Assembly (NCBI RefSeq): GCF_014230305.1
Contig: NZ_JACLAU010000015.1
Span: 1 to 64,000, forward strand
From: Novosphingobium aerophilum
Lineage (GTDB): Bacteria > Pseudomonadota > Alphaproteobacteria > Sphingomonadales > Sphingomonadaceae
DNA: 64,000 bases
Direction: 5' to 3'
Part shown: piece by piece, positions 34,618-43,687 of the stretch
Position numbering within the stretch: the stretch's first letter is position 1
Layout: every line of letters begins with the position of its first letter
Notes under the pieces: generated by a model
What the model was told of the DNA's origin: nothing
Seen by the model: only the letters and a program-made list of their open reading frames with translations
Databases searched by the model: none
Program-made: the position numbers and the translations under genes

Positions 34618-34702
34618 GGTCCGGTCCCCCGTTGACGGGACGACCGGTAGCGCAACCGGGCAGAGGTGAGAATAAGACGGGTTTGTTCCCGGTCTGGTCC
34701 GC

Positions 34703-35539
34703 TCAGTTCGCGATCACGATCGAGATCCGGCGGTTGCGCGGATCGTGCGGATCGGTGGGAATCAACAACTCGCGGTCGGCCACGCCCTCGATCCGCTTGA
34801 AGCGGTCCTCGCGGATGCCGTTGCGCATCAGCGATTGGCGGGTCGCTTCGGCGCGGCCGGCGGAGAGCGACCAGTTGTTGGCGAGCGGATCGGCCGCCTT
34901 GTAGGGCATGGCATCGGTGTGGCCGCGGATCATCAGCGTGCCGGGTTCGGGCGAGATCGTCTGGCCCAGCGCCATCAGCAGCTGCGTCGCGTCCGGGGTC
35001 AGGACCGTGGTGCCGAGCCGGAACATCGAGAAGTTGGCATTGTCGACCAGATCGATGCGGATTCCCTCGGCGGTCTGGACCATCTTCACCTGGTTGGCGA
35101 GCCGGCGCAGGCTGTCCGACTTGGCCAGCTTTTCCGCCAGCTTCTGCTGCATCCGCTTGATCCGCCCGGCACCTTCCTTGGGCCCGCCGGTGGTGTCCCG
35201 CGGGATGGTCATGGTTTTTATGCCAGTTTGGCCCGCACGATGAGGATAGTTATCCGCATCGGTGATAGAGCTCCCCCCCAGCAGCCCGTTGGACCCGGCG
35301 CTCTGCTGGCGCATCTTGACCAGGGTTGGGGTGAAGTAGTCGGCGATGCCCTTGCGCTGCTTTTCGGTTGTGGCGCCCAGCAGCCACATCAGCAGGAAGA
35401 AGGCCATCATGGCGGTCACGAAGTCGGCATAGGCGACCTTCCAGGCACCACCGTGGTGCCCCCCGGCGATGACCGTGACCTTCTTGACGATGATTGGTGG
35501 CGGCGGCTCGTTCTTGCCACGCTTGGCGGGTCCAGCCAT
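34703..35539 (-). CDS. motB: Flagellar stator protein MotB
   Basis: A 278-residue protein: one membrane helix (about 33-55) with the ion-binding Asp39 (WKVAYADFVTAMMAFFLL), a plug/linker region, and a C-terminal OmpA-like peptidoglycan-binding domain with NNWSLSAGRAEATRQSL. It anchors the stator to the wall. It follows motA by 15 bases. The basic, Pro-rich N-terminus is as in proton-driven MotB. Confidence 0.96.
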   Translation of the reverse strand: MAGPAKRGKNEPPPPIIVKKVTVIAGGHHGGAWKVAYADFVTAMMAFFLLMWLLGATTEKQRKGIADYFTPTLVKMRQQSAGSNGLLGGSSITDADNYPHRAGQTGIKTMTIPRDTTGGPKEGAGRIKRMQQKLAEKLAKSDSLRRLANQVKMVQTAEGIRIDLVDNANFSMFRLGTTVLTPDATQLLMALGQTISPEPGTLMIRGHTDAMPYKAADPLANNWSLSAGRAEATRQSLMRNGIREDRFKRIEGVADRELLIPTDPHDPRNRRISIVIAN

Positions 35540-35554
35540 GACTGGGCGTTCCCC

Positions 35555-36418
35555 TTACCGGCCGCGCAGGCTGTCGAGCAGCTCGGACAGGCCGGGCCGG
35601 AAGGCGTGGCCCAGCCCCGAACGCGCGCTTTCGACGACCAGCGGCTGCGGCCACCCGTGCAGGCTGGCGATGATCACCTGCTTGACCGCGTGGAAGATCT
35701 GCTCGTCCTGCTCGATCACCTGCTTGAGGCGTCCGGCCATCGGCGCAACCATGCCGTAAGCGAGCAGCACGCCCATGAAGGTGCCGACCAGCGCCGAACC
35801 GATCATCGCCCCCAGGATCGCCGGTGGCTTGTCGATCGAGCCCATGGTCTTCACCACGCCGAGCACCGCCGCGACGATCCCCAGGGCGGGGAGAGCATCG
35901 GCCAGGTTCTGCAGCGCGTGCTGCGGTTCGTGCATTTCGTGGAAATGGGTCTTCATGGCGTTGTCCATGACCTCTTCCACGGCATGGACTTCCAGCGTGC
36001 CCGAGCTGACCACGATCAGCGTCAGCGTGTCGCAGACAAGGTCGATCAGCGCCTTGTTGGCGAGGAGCCGCGGGAACTCGGCGAACAGGGTCGACGACTT
36101 GGGATCGGTGACATGGGCTTCGAGCGCGACCGGGCCTTCCGAGCGGAGCAGCTTCATCAGCCGCGTGGCCAGGATGATCGCGTCGATGTGGTCCTGCTTG
36201 GTGTGCTGGGGACCCTTGAAGATCTTGCCGAAGGCGCCGCCGATCAGCTTGAGCTCGTGCATCGAGTTGCCGGTGATCGTCGCGCCGATCGCCGCACCGC
36301 CGATGATCAGCATCTCGTGCGGGATCGCCTCCATGACCGGGCCCAGCGCACCGCCCGTGATGGCGAAGCCGCCAAACACCATGACCAGCAGGACAACGAT
36401 ACCGATACCAGCGAACAT
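35555..36418 (-). CDS. motA: Flagellar stator protein MotA
   Basis: A 287-residue four-helix membrane protein. The cytoplasmic loop carries the charged segment (TRLMKLLRSEGPVALEAHV) that meets FliG, and the third and fourth helices have LPALGIVAAVLGVVKTM and GTFMGVLLAYGMVAPMA. It forms the MotA5MotB2 proton channel with MotB. The pair follows flgL by 50 bases, so it probably belongs to the flgB-flgL transcript. Confidence 0.97.
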   Translation of the reverse strand: MFAGIGIVVLLVMVFGGFAITGGALGPVMEAIPHEMLIIGGAAIGATITGNSMHELKLIGGAFGKIFKGPQHTKQDHIDAIILATRLMKLLRSEGPVALEAHVTDPKSSTLFAEFPRLLANKALIDLVCDTLTLIVVSSGTLEVHAVEEVMDNAMKTHFHEMHEPQHALQNLADALPALGIVAAVLGVVKTMGSIDKPPAILGAMIGSALVGTFMGVLLAYGMVAPMAGRLKQVIEQDEQIFHAVKQVIIASLHGWPQPLVVESARSGLGHAFRPGLSELLDSLRGR

Positions 36419-36468
36419 TCGATCAGATTCCCGTAAGTCAGAGGATCACGCAGCCTGGGCGGCCGGCA

Positions 36469-37389
36469 TCAGCGGAGCAGCTGGAACAGCGACAGGCTGG
36501 CCAGCTTGGTGAAGCTGGCCTGGCTGGCCTCCAGCACGGTCATGGTTTCCTGCAGCTTGGCCACCGTCGCGGCGATGTCGGTCCCGCCGACGTCGCTCTC
36601 CTCGTTGGCGCGCAGTTCGCCCAGGTTGGTCCGGCGTTCGGTGGTGAGATCGATCCACGACAACCGGCTGCCGACCACGGTTTGCGCGGTGGTGACCGCG
36701 TCCAGCCCCTGGTTGAGGGCGGCAAGGCCATCCTGCGCTGCCTGCTGCGCCCCCGCCCCGCCGGCCTTGAACGCATCGGCCAGGGTCTTCAACGCGTCGA
36801 GCAGGTTGGTCGGATTGCCGTTGACCGAGAAGTTGAACACCTCCGGCCCGGTCAGCGCGCGGGTCACGTTCTGGCCATCGCCGAGCGGCAGGTCGCCGGC
36901 CGTGGCGGTCCCGATGTAGGTGGCGTTGCCGGCAGCGTCGATGCTGTAGGCATCGCCGGCCGATTGCCCGCCGAACAGCGCGTTCCCTGCGGCATCGCGC
37001 GAATTGGCAAGCTGGATGATGTTGTTGCGGATCGCCTCGATCTCGGTGCCGATGCCCGACCGGGTGGCCGCGGTCATCGTGCCGTTGGCGGCCTGGGTGG
37101 TGAGCTCCCTCAGGCGGATCACATAGTCGGCCAGCGAGCCCAGCGCGCCATCGGTGAGCTGCAGGTCGGCCGTGGCCTTGGCAGCGTTGGCGACATCGAT
37201 CTGCGACAGCGAGTCGGCCCGCTGCAGCTGGCGCAGGCGCGAGGCGCCGACCGGGTCGTCGGACGACCGCGAGATCCGCTGCCCGCGCGACAGGTCGGCC
37301 TGGAGGCCCTCGGCACGCTTGCGCAGATCGGCGATGTCCATCGTCGAGCGATCGTAGAAGGCGCTGGTGCTGGTGCTGACGATGGGCAT
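36469..37389 (-). CDS. flgL: Hook-filament junction protein FlgL (HAP3)
   Basis: A 306-residue flagellin-like protein: N-terminal coiled coil with LRKRAEGLQADLSRGQRISR, SSDDPVGASRLRQL, and a C-terminal helix VAKLQETMTVLEASQASFTK with KLASLSLFQLLR at the end. It joins FlgK to the first flagellin subunits. It follows flgK by 13 bases. Confidence 0.93.
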   Translation of the reverse strand: MPIVSTSTSAFYDRSTMDIADLRKRAEGLQADLSRGQRISRSSDDPVGASRLRQLQRADSLSQIDVANAAKATADLQLTDGALGSLADYVIRLRELTTQAANGTMTAATRSGIGTEIEAIRNNIIQLANSRDAAGNALFGGQSAGDAYSIDAAGNATYIGTATAGDLPLGDGQNVTRALTGPEVFNFSVNGNPTNLLDALKTLADAFKAGGAGAQQAAQDGLAALNQGLDAVTTAQTVVGSRLSWIDLTTERRTNLGELRANEESDVGGTDIAATVAKLQETMTVLEASQASFTKLASLSLFQLLR

Positions 37390-37402
37390 GGCAGTCTAGT
37401 CC

Positions 37403-38740
37403 TCAGCGGATGGCGAGCAGGGTGTCGAAGATGTCCTTGGCGGTCTGCATGACCTTGCCCGAAGCCTGAAAGGCCTGCTGATAGCGGACAAGGTTTACCG
37501 CTTCCTGATCAAGATCCACGCCGGCCTGCGACTGGAGGCTGACCGAGGCGGTGTTGGCGATGGTCTGCAGCGCGTCGCGCGTGACCTTGCGGCCGGCGAC
37601 CGTGCCCGAGATGTCGAACAGCAAGGCGTCGAGCGCCTTGGCCGGATCGTTGGCGGCCAGTGCCGAACGCAGCGCGTTGAGGTTGGTCGCGTCGCGGCTG
37701 TTGGCGGCGGCCCCGGCCGGAGCCGTTGCGATCCCGGTGCCGTTGGTCAGCACCAGCGACATGGTTGCCGCCGTGGTGCCGCTGAACATCGCCTGCCCGG
37801 CGGTGCCATTCAGGGTGACACCCGCGGTCTGCGCCGCGTTGACCGTATCGATCACCGACTTGGCGATCGTGTCGAGATTGGTCCGGATCGCGGCGAGCTT
37901 GGTCAGGGCCTGGCCCTTGCCGGCCAGCGAACCCCCGACCAGGGCCACGGGCGTGCCGCCCAGGTTGAAGGTGATCGTGCCATCGGTTGCCGTGGTCATG
38001 GCCAGGGTCTGCGCGGTTCCCCCCTGGACCAGCAACGGTCCGGTGCTGCCACCGATCTGCACGCTGACCGTGTTGTCCACCGCCACGGTGGTGGTCACGT
38101 CGGTGAAATTGGACAGCTGCTGCAGCAGGCGGTCGCGCTGGTCGAGCAGGGCGGTCTGGTCGCTGCTGGCGTCGGACGCGCGGGCCAGCCGCAGGTTCAC
38201 CTGGCTGAGCTGCGCGGCCAGGGTGTTGACCTGACCGATCCCGTCGGTGGCTTCGAAGCGCAGCCCGGCCCCGGCCGAATCCAGCGCCTTTGAGGCGATG
38301 TTGAAGCTGCCGGCCATGGTCCGTGCTTCCTCGATGACGCTGGCGCGCAGCGATTCCGAGGTGGGGTTGCCGACGAGCTGCTGGAGCGAGCCCTCGAACT
38401 TGACCACGGCATCGTAGACCCGCGACTGCTCGATGGCGGCCTCGGTGTTCTCCAGTCCGGCCACTTCGGCGCCCGCCCGCGCGGCGTCGGCCCCGGTGCG
38501 GCGGACTTCGGCCTGGCGGAACAGGTCGGCGTTGCGGACCACAGCGTCGAGCCGCACGCCCGACAGCGAAACGTCGCCAACCCGGCCGAAGCCACCGGTC
38601 GAGCTGACCTCGGCCATCCGGGCCGAGCGGCGGACATAGCCTTCGGACGAGGCATTGGCGATGTTCTGGGCGGTGACGTCCAGCGCCACCCGTGCCGCCT
38701 GGGCACCGCTGCGGCCGATGGCGAGAAGATCGGAGGCCAT
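37403..38740 (-). CDS. flgK: Hook-filament junction protein FlgK (HAP1)
   Basis: A 445-residue protein: N-terminal rod/hook-type segment (ALDVTAQNIANASSEGYVRR) and the C-terminal ending DLDQEAVNLVRYQQAFQASG with KVMQTAKDIFDTLLAIR. It is shorter than the 547-residue enteric form, with less of the variable outer domain. It caps the hook and adapts it to the filament. Confidence 0.95.
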   Translation of the reverse strand: MASDLLAIGRSGAQAARVALDVTAQNIANASSEGYVRRSARMAEVSSTGGFGRVGDVSLSGVRLDAVVRNADLFRQAEVRRTGADAARAGAEVAGLENTEAAIEQSRVYDAVVKFEGSLQQLVGNPTSESLRASVIEEARTMAGSFNIASKALDSAGAGLRFEATDGIGQVNTLAAQLSQVNLRLARASDASSDQTALLDQRDRLLQQLSNFTDVTTTVAVDNTVSVQIGGSTGPLLVQGGTAQTLAMTTATDGTITFNLGGTPVALVGGSLAGKGQALTKLAAIRTNLDTIAKSVIDTVNAAQTAGVTLNGTAGQAMFSGTTAATMSLVLTNGTGIATAPAGAAANSRDATNLNALRSALAANDPAKALDALLFDISGTVAGRKVTRDALQTIANTASVSLQSQAGVDLDQEAVNLVRYQQAFQASGKVMQTAKDIFDTLLAIR

Positions 38741-38743
38741 GCG

Positions 38744-39073
38744 TCAGCCCTCCTGCTTGCCCGGAGCCGGGGCGGCCGGAGCCAGTCCGGCGGCCGCGGC
38801 CAGCTGGGTTTCGAGCGACTTGGCAAAACCCAGCGCACCCTGGCGGGCGGCGATGTCGGCGAAGTGTTCGTCCTGCATCTGGCGGAAGGTGTCGAGCCCC
38901 TGGCCACCGAACAGCGCATCGTCGCCGCCCAGCTTCGCGGCGCGGGCGCTGGCCAGCATCTGGCGGACGAAGATCGCCTCGAACTGCTGGGCAGCCTGCG
39001 ACAGCTTCTCCCGGTCACTCGGGACCCTGGGCTGCAGCGAGAGCGGGCTGGCGGTGGCGGAGAGCGGGGTCAT
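38744..39073 (-). CDS. flgJ: Rod-binding protein FlgJ, rod domain only
   Basis: A 109-residue protein that matches only the N-terminal rod-scaffold part of FlgJ (KLSQAAQQFEAIFVRQMLAS, GGDDALFGGQGLDTFRQMQD). The muramidase half of the enteric protein is missing; the separate lytic transglycosylase at 47159 may supply that activity. Overlaps flgI by 4 bases. Confidence 0.9.
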   Translation of the reverse strand: MTPLSATASPLSLQPRVPSDREKLSQAAQQFEAIFVRQMLASARAAKLGGDDALFGGQGLDTFRQMQDEHFADIAARQGALGFAKSLETQLAAAAGLAPAAPAPGKQEG

Positions 39074-40239
39074 AGCACCTCCATCTCGGCCTTGAGCGCA
39101 CCGGCCTGCTTGAGCGCCTGGAGGATCTCGACCAGGTCGGACGGCCCCACTCCGAGGAGGTTGAGCGCATCGACCACCTTGGCCAGCGAGGCACCGCCCT
39201 TGGTCAGGACCAGGTGGCTGCCCTGTTCCTCGGCATTGACCTGGCTGTTCGGGGTGACCGCGGTCTGACCCTGGCTGAACGGCGCGGGCTGGCTGACCTG
39301 GACCTTCTCGTCCACTTTCAGCACCAGCTTGCCGTGGCTGATCGCGGCCGGCGCCAGGCGCACTGCGCTGTTGATCACCACGGTGCCGGTGCGGCTGTTG
39401 ACGATCACCTTGGCCTGGGTTTCGGCCGGGACCACGTTGAGCATCTCGATCGCCGCCATCACCGAGGCGCGGCTGTCGGGCGTGGCGGGCAGGGCGAGCG
39501 ACAGGGTTACCCCGTCCTCCACCCGGGCCGTGCCGGGATAGCGCGCGTTGATCGCGTCACGGACCCGCGCGGCGGTGAGGAAATCGGCCTGGTACAGGTT
39601 CCAGCGCAGTTCGGCGCTGCTGTCGAACCCGGTCGCGACCGCGCGCTCGACGCTGGCCCCTTCCGGAATGCGCCCGACGGTGGGCACGTTGACCGACAGC
39701 TTCGAGCCGTCGCGGCCCGATACGCCGAGCCCGCCGACCGCCAGGTTGCCCTGGGCCATCGCGTAGATCTGGCCGTCGGCGCCATAGAGCGGCGACAGAA
39801 TCAGTGCGCCGCCCCGCAGGCTCTTGGCCTTGCCGATGGCGGAGACGGTGACATCGATGTGCTGGCCGGGCTTGGCGAAGGCGGGCAGATCGGCTGTGAT
39901 CATCACTGCCGCCGCGTTCTTGAGCCCCGGCGAGATGCCGGGCGGCAGTTGCACGCCCATCCTCCCGGCTGTGCCCCGCATCGCCTGGGTCAGGTATTCG
40001 AGGTTGTCGTCCCCCGAGCCGTCGAGCCCGACGACGATGCCATAGCCGGTCAGTTGGTTCGAGCGGACGCCCTGGAATTCGCCCAGATCGCGCACACGCT
40101 CGGCATGAACCGGCGCGGCCATCAGCGTGAAGGCGATCGACAGGACCAGCCAGCGAATGGCCTGGGCCAGGCTGCGCCGCAGGGTGGTGACGGCCGAAAC
40201 ATGGGTGGTGGGATGGGCAGTGTTCATCGCGGGCCCCAT
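39070..40239 (-). CDS. flgI: Flagellar P-ring protein FlgI
   Basis: A periplasmic protein of about 389 residues with a signal peptide (cleavage after PVHA) and the FlgI core (VRDLGEFQGVRSNQLTGYG, VGLDGSGDD, RTGTVVINSAVRLAP) and the ending LLGVGPSDLVEILQALKQAG. It forms the bushing in the peptidoglycan. I used ATG 40239, which overlaps the flgH stop as TGATG; ATG 40227 (MNTAHP) is equally possible. Confidence 0.94.
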   Translation of the reverse strand: MGPAMNTAHPTTHVSAVTTLRRSLAQAIRWLVLSIAFTLMAAPVHAERVRDLGEFQGVRSNQLTGYGIVVGLDGSGDDNLEYLTQAMRGTAGRMGVQLPPGISPGLKNAAAVMITADLPAFAKPGQHIDVTVSAIGKAKSLRGGALILSPLYGADGQIYAMAQGNLAVGGLGVSGRDGSKLSVNVPTVGRIPEGASVERAVATGFDSSAELRWNLYQADFLTAARVRDAINARYPGTARVEDGVTLSLALPATPDSRASVMAAIEMLNVVPAETQAKVIVNSRTGTVVINSAVRLAPAAISHGKLVLKVDEKVQVSQPAPFSQGQTAVTPNSQVNAEEQGSHLVLTKGGASLAKVVDALNLLGVGPSDLVEILQALKQAGALKAEMEVL

Positions 40240-40928
40240 CAGAACGGCGTAATCAGGTTGAAGAAGCGGCTCAGCCAGCCTTCGCGGCTGGCGCGCTGGA
40301 TCGATCCGTTGCCGGCATACTCCACGCGCACGTCGGCCACCTGGTTCGACCGAACCTGGTTCTGCTGATCGATATCGATCAGGCGCACGATCCCCGAGAA
40401 CTGGATCCATTCCTGACCCTGGCTGAGCAGCAAGCGCTTTTCTCCTCTGACCAGCGCGGTTCCGTTGGGCCGAACCTCGGCGATGGTGACTCCCACCGCG
40501 CCGTTGAACTGGCTGGTCTGCGTAGCGCTGCCATCGCCCTTGAACGACGATTGGCCGGCAGCATTAAGGGCATTGGGATCGAGGAAGGACAGCGGCCCGG
40601 CCGAGGGCGGGGTCACCGAGACGTTGCCGTTGCGTCCGGTCTTGGAGCCGGCGGTCTTGTTGGTGATGGTGTTTTCGATCAGCAGGATCGTCACCGGATC
40701 CCCCACGCGCCGGGCCACGGTGCCCTGGATCAGCGAGGCATAGCCGAGCGAGCTGTCGAAGATCGCCCCGGTGGCCGGGCGCGCGGCGGCGACCGGCGCG
40801 GGCGGCACGGCGGCCTCGAACCCGGGCTTCGGCTTGCCGGCGAGGGCCGGGGCGGCAAGCGCCAGGGCCATCAGGCCGGCGAGGTGGACGCTCGAGAGGC
40901 GCAGGTGGAGCTTGAAGGGCATGGTCAT
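40239..40928 (-). CDS. flgH: Flagellar L-ring protein FlgH without lipobox
   Basis: About 229 residues from ATG 40928. After a signal peptide (ALALAAPALA, cleavage near residue 30) the FlgH core is clear: IFDSSLGYASLIQGTVARRV, GDPVTILLIENT, and RLIDIDQQNQVRSNQVADV. Enteric FlgH is a lipoprotein with a Cys right after its signal peptide; here the cleavage site reads ALA-GKPKPG and there is no Cys nearby. The L ring would have to sit in the outer membrane without a lipid anchor. Confidence 0.92.
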   Translation of the reverse strand: MTMPFKLHLRLSSVHLAGLMALALAAPALAGKPKPGFEAAVPPAPVAAARPATGAIFDSSLGYASLIQGTVARRVGDPVTILLIENTITNKTAGSKTGRNGNVSVTPPSAGPLSFLDPNALNAAGQSSFKGDGSATQTSQFNGAVGVTIAEVRPNGTALVRGEKRLLLSQGQEWIQFSGIVRLIDIDQQNQVRSNQVADVRVEYAGNGSIQRASREGWLSRFFNLITPF

Positions 40929-40933
40929 GGTGG

Positions 40934-41722
40934 TCACAGCGTCTGGTTCGCGTTTCTGAGCATTTCGTCGACCGCCGAGATCATCTTCGAGTTGACCTCG
41001 TAGGCGCGCTGGCATTCGATCATGTCGACCAGCTCCTCGACGACATTGACGTTTGACGCTTCGAGCATCCCCTGGCGGATGTTGCCGCGGCCCAGGGTGC
41101 CGGCGAGGCCGATCTGGGCCTGGCCGCTGGCGGCGGTCTCGCTCAGGAAGTTATCGCCCAGGGCCTTGAGACCGCCCGGATTGGTGAAGCTGGCGACAGT
41201 GAGCTGGCCCAGCTGGGTCGGTTCGGTCTGCCCCGGGGCGATGGCCGTGACCAGACCGTCGCCCGATATGGTCAGCGAGATCGCCCCTTCCGGGATGGTG
41301 ATCGCCGGCTGCACGACATAGCCCTGCGCAGTCACCAGCTGGCCCTGGGCCGAGCGGCTGAAATTGCCGGCGCGGGTATAGGCAAGCGCTCCGCCGGGCA
41401 TGGCGACCTGGAAGAAGCCGTCACCGTCGAGTGCCAGGTCGAGCGAGTTGTTGGTGGTCTGCAGCGTGCCCTGGGTGTCGATCCGGGTGGTCGACTGGAC
41501 CCCCACGCCCGTGCCCAGGTTGAGCCCGGTCGCATAGGCGGTCTCGGTCGAGGACTGCTGCCCGGCGACGCGGGCGTCCTGATAGGCCAGTGTGGCGAAG
41601 TTGGCCCGGTCGCGCTTGAACGCGGTGGTCCCGACGTTGGCCAGGTTGTTGGCGATCACGCGCATCCGCTGGTCCTGGGCTTCGAGGCCGGTGCGGGCGA
41701 CGTGAAGGGCGCTGGAAGGCAT
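40934..41722 (-). CDS. flgG: Distal rod protein FlgG
   Basis: A 262-residue rod protein: RTGLEAQDQRMRVIANNLAN at the N-terminus, DLALDGDGFFQVAMPGG, and NVVEELVDMIECQRAYEVNS at the C-terminus. It builds the distal rod. It lies between flgF and flgH with short gaps. Confidence 0.96.
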   Translation of the reverse strand: MPSSALHVARTGLEAQDQRMRVIANNLANVGTTAFKRDRANFATLAYQDARVAGQQSSTETAYATGLNLGTGVGVQSTTRIDTQGTLQTTNNSLDLALDGDGFFQVAMPGGALAYTRAGNFSRSAQGQLVTAQGYVVQPAITIPEGAISLTISGDGLVTAIAPGQTEPTQLGQLTVASFTNPGGLKALGDNFLSETAASGQAQIGLAGTLGRGNIRQGMLEASNVNVVEELVDMIECQRAYEVNSKMISAVDEMLRNANQTL

Positions 41723-41736
41723 GGGGTACTACTCCG

Positions 41737-42477
41737 TCAGGTAAGGCGCATCAGGGCCGAGCTGGACTGGTCGACGTCCTTGGCGGTGCTGATCAGCTTG
41801 GTGCGGATATCGAACAGCCGCTGGGCCTCGACCATCTGGACAAGGACCTCGCTCGGCTTGACGTTGGACTGCTCGAGCGAGCCGGGCAGGACCCTGGCTT
41901 CGAGATCGTTGGGCAGGGCGCCGCCGCCGTAGACGCGGAACAGGCCGTCGAGCCCCTTTTCGATCCGGGTGCCGTTGGGCGTGGCGAGCTTCAGCCGGTC
42001 CACCCGGTTGGGCGGGGCGTTGGGCGTTGCCGGATCACGGACCAGCACCTGGCCGTCGGGACCGATGCTAACCTGCCCGCCCGGCGGGATCGAGATCGGT
42101 CCGTTCTCGCCGATCACCGGCCGCCCGTCGCCGTTCTCGAGCACGCCGCTGGGGGAGATCGAAAGATCGCCCCGGCGGGTGTAGGCTTCCTGGCCGTCCT
42201 GGCCCTGGACCGTCAGCATGGCCTTGCCGACCATGGCGATGTCGAGCATGCGCCCGGTTTCGGTCAGCGAACCCTCGGCCATGTTCGCGCCGCGCACCTC
42301 GCCATCGCTCAGCGCGCGCACCTCCATGCTGTCGCCCTTCACGGTCATCGGCGTGAACTGCAGCGTGTCCTCGCGGTAGCCGATGGTCTGGGTGTTCGCC
42401 ATGTTGGCGGCGATCACCCGCTGGCGCACCATCGATGCGTTCAGGCCGGAGAAGGCGGTGTAGATCAGGCGGTCCAT
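41737..42477 (-). CDS. flgF: Proximal rod protein FlgF
   Basis: A 246-residue rod protein with RLIYTAFSGLNASMVRQRVI, ANMANTQTIGYRED, TRRGDLSISPSGVLENGDGR and the ending VQMVEAQRLFDIRTKLIST. It is one of the proximal rod subunits. A 60-base gap separates it from flgE. Confidence 0.94.
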   Translation of the reverse strand: MDRLIYTAFSGLNASMVRQRVIAANMANTQTIGYREDTLQFTPMTVKGDSMEVRALSDGEVRGANMAEGSLTETGRMLDIAMVGKAMLTVQGQDGQEAYTRRGDLSISPSGVLENGDGRPVIGENGPISIPPGGQVSIGPDGQVLVRDPATPNAPPNRVDRLKLATPNGTRIEKGLDGLFRVYGGGALPNDLEARVLPGSLEQSNVKPSEVLVQMVEAQRLFDIRTKLISTAKDVDQSSSALMRLT

Positions 42478-42537
42478 GGGTTGGCTCCGTCAGGCGGCAC
42501 GGTCAGGGGGTGATCAGGCCAGGGATCAGGCGGGGGT

Positions 42538-43344
42538 TCAGGTCCGCAGGTTGATCACGGTCTGCGAGATCTGCGTGGCGGTATCGATGGCCTTGGCATT
42601 GGCCTGGAAGTTGCGCTGGGCGGTGATCAGGCCGACCAGTTCCTCCGAAACGTCGACGTTCGACCGCTCGAGCGCGCCCGACATCAGTTCGCCGTAAAGC
42701 TCGTCGCCGGGATCGCCATAGGTGGCCACGCCCGACAGCCCGGTGGCAATCCAGTTGGACGATCCGACCTGCTTGAGCCCACCCGGCGCGACGAAGCTGG
42801 CCAGGGCCACCTTGCCCACGATGGTGTTGGTGCCATCGGCATAGGATGCGCTGATTTCGCCCGTGGCACTGACCGTGACCCCGGCGAACTGGGCGCCCGC
42901 CGCATTGGTGGAGCTGATCCGGGCCGAACTGGGGGTCGTCGCGAAACCGGTACCGGTCGTCGCGAAGACCTGCAGGCGATTCTTGCCGCTGTCCGAGACG
43001 TAGCCGGATTCATCCAGCTCGAAGCTGCCGTTGCGGGTATAGTAGGTCTGGCCGGTCACGGCGTTGACCGTTGAGAAGAACCCGTCCCCGTTGATCGCCA
43101 TATCCAGCGCTGCGCCGGTCTGTTCGACCGGGCCAAGCGTGAAGTTCTGGTTGATGGCCTCGACCGATGAGCCAATTCCTTGGATCATCTTGGGGTTGAT
43201 GTACGAATTGCCTGCAACGATGTCGGCAAATTCCACGCGGCTCTTCTTGAAGCCGTTGGTTTCGGTGTTGGCAATGTTGTGCGCGATCACGTTGAGTTCG
43301 ACCTGAGCGTTCTTGAGGCCGTTCAGCGAAGTGTAGAAGGACAT
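42538..43344 (-). CDS. flgE: Flagellar hook protein FlgE, short form
   Basis: A 268-residue protein with the hook signatures: SFYTSLNGLKNAQVELNVIA, HNIANTETNGFKKSRVEFAD, DMAINGDGFF, and ELVGLITAQRNFQANAKAID at the C-terminus. Enteric FlgE has about 400 residues; here the outer D2-type domains are nearly absent, leaving a length like FlgG. Position after flgD and the FKKSRVEFADI segment favour hook over rod. A very thin hook wall is implied. Confidence 0.88.
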   Translation of the reverse strand: MSFYTSLNGLKNAQVELNVIAHNIANTETNGFKKSRVEFADIVAGNSYINPKMIQGIGSSVEAINQNFTLGPVEQTGAALDMAINGDGFFSTVNAVTGQTYYTRNGSFELDESGYVSDSGKNRLQVFATTGTGFATTPSSARISSTNAAGAQFAGVTVSATGEISASYADGTNTIVGKVALASFVAPGGLKQVGSSNWIATGLSGVATYGDPGDELYGELMSGALERSNVDVSEELVGLITAQRNFQANAKAIDTATQISQTVINLRT

Positions 43345-43357
43345 CGTAGGTCTCCGG

Positions 43358-43687
43358 TCAGGTGTTGGGTGAAGTGGTTGACGTGGTCTGGGCGGCCTGC
43401 TGCGCGGTCAGCACCGCATCGAGCTTGGTGGCGATCTCGCCCATCTTGAGGTTGAGCTCGGCGATGCCCTTGTTCATCTCGGTCGCTTGCGAGAGCGAGG
43501 TGAACTGGGCCATCTGGGCCAGCATGGCCGAGTTGTCGGTCGGGTTGGTCGGATCCTGCTGCCGCAGCTGGGCGGTCATCAGCTTGAGGAAGTCGTTTGC
43601 GCCCAGCGAGCTCAGGCTGTTCTTCGACTTGCTGGCCGAAGAGGATGAAGCGGCGGCGGCGGTGGCGGTGGAGAGCACAGAGGTCAT
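43358..43687 (-). CDS. flgD: Hook cap protein FlgD, N-terminal part only
   Basis: A 109-residue protein with the conserved FlgD N-terminal block: NDFLKLMTAQLRQQDPTNPT, DNSAMLAQMAQFTSLSQATE. The usual C-terminal tudor/fibronectin-like domains (another 100 or so residues) are missing, with only a Thr/Ser tail. It scaffolds hook growth. The shortening parallels that of FlgE. Confidence 0.9.
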   Translation of the reverse strand: MTSVLSTATAAAASSSSASKSKNSLSSLGANDFLKLMTAQLRQQDPTNPTDNSAMLAQMAQFTSLSQATEMNKGIAELNLKMGEIATKLDAVLTAQQAAQTTSTTSPNT

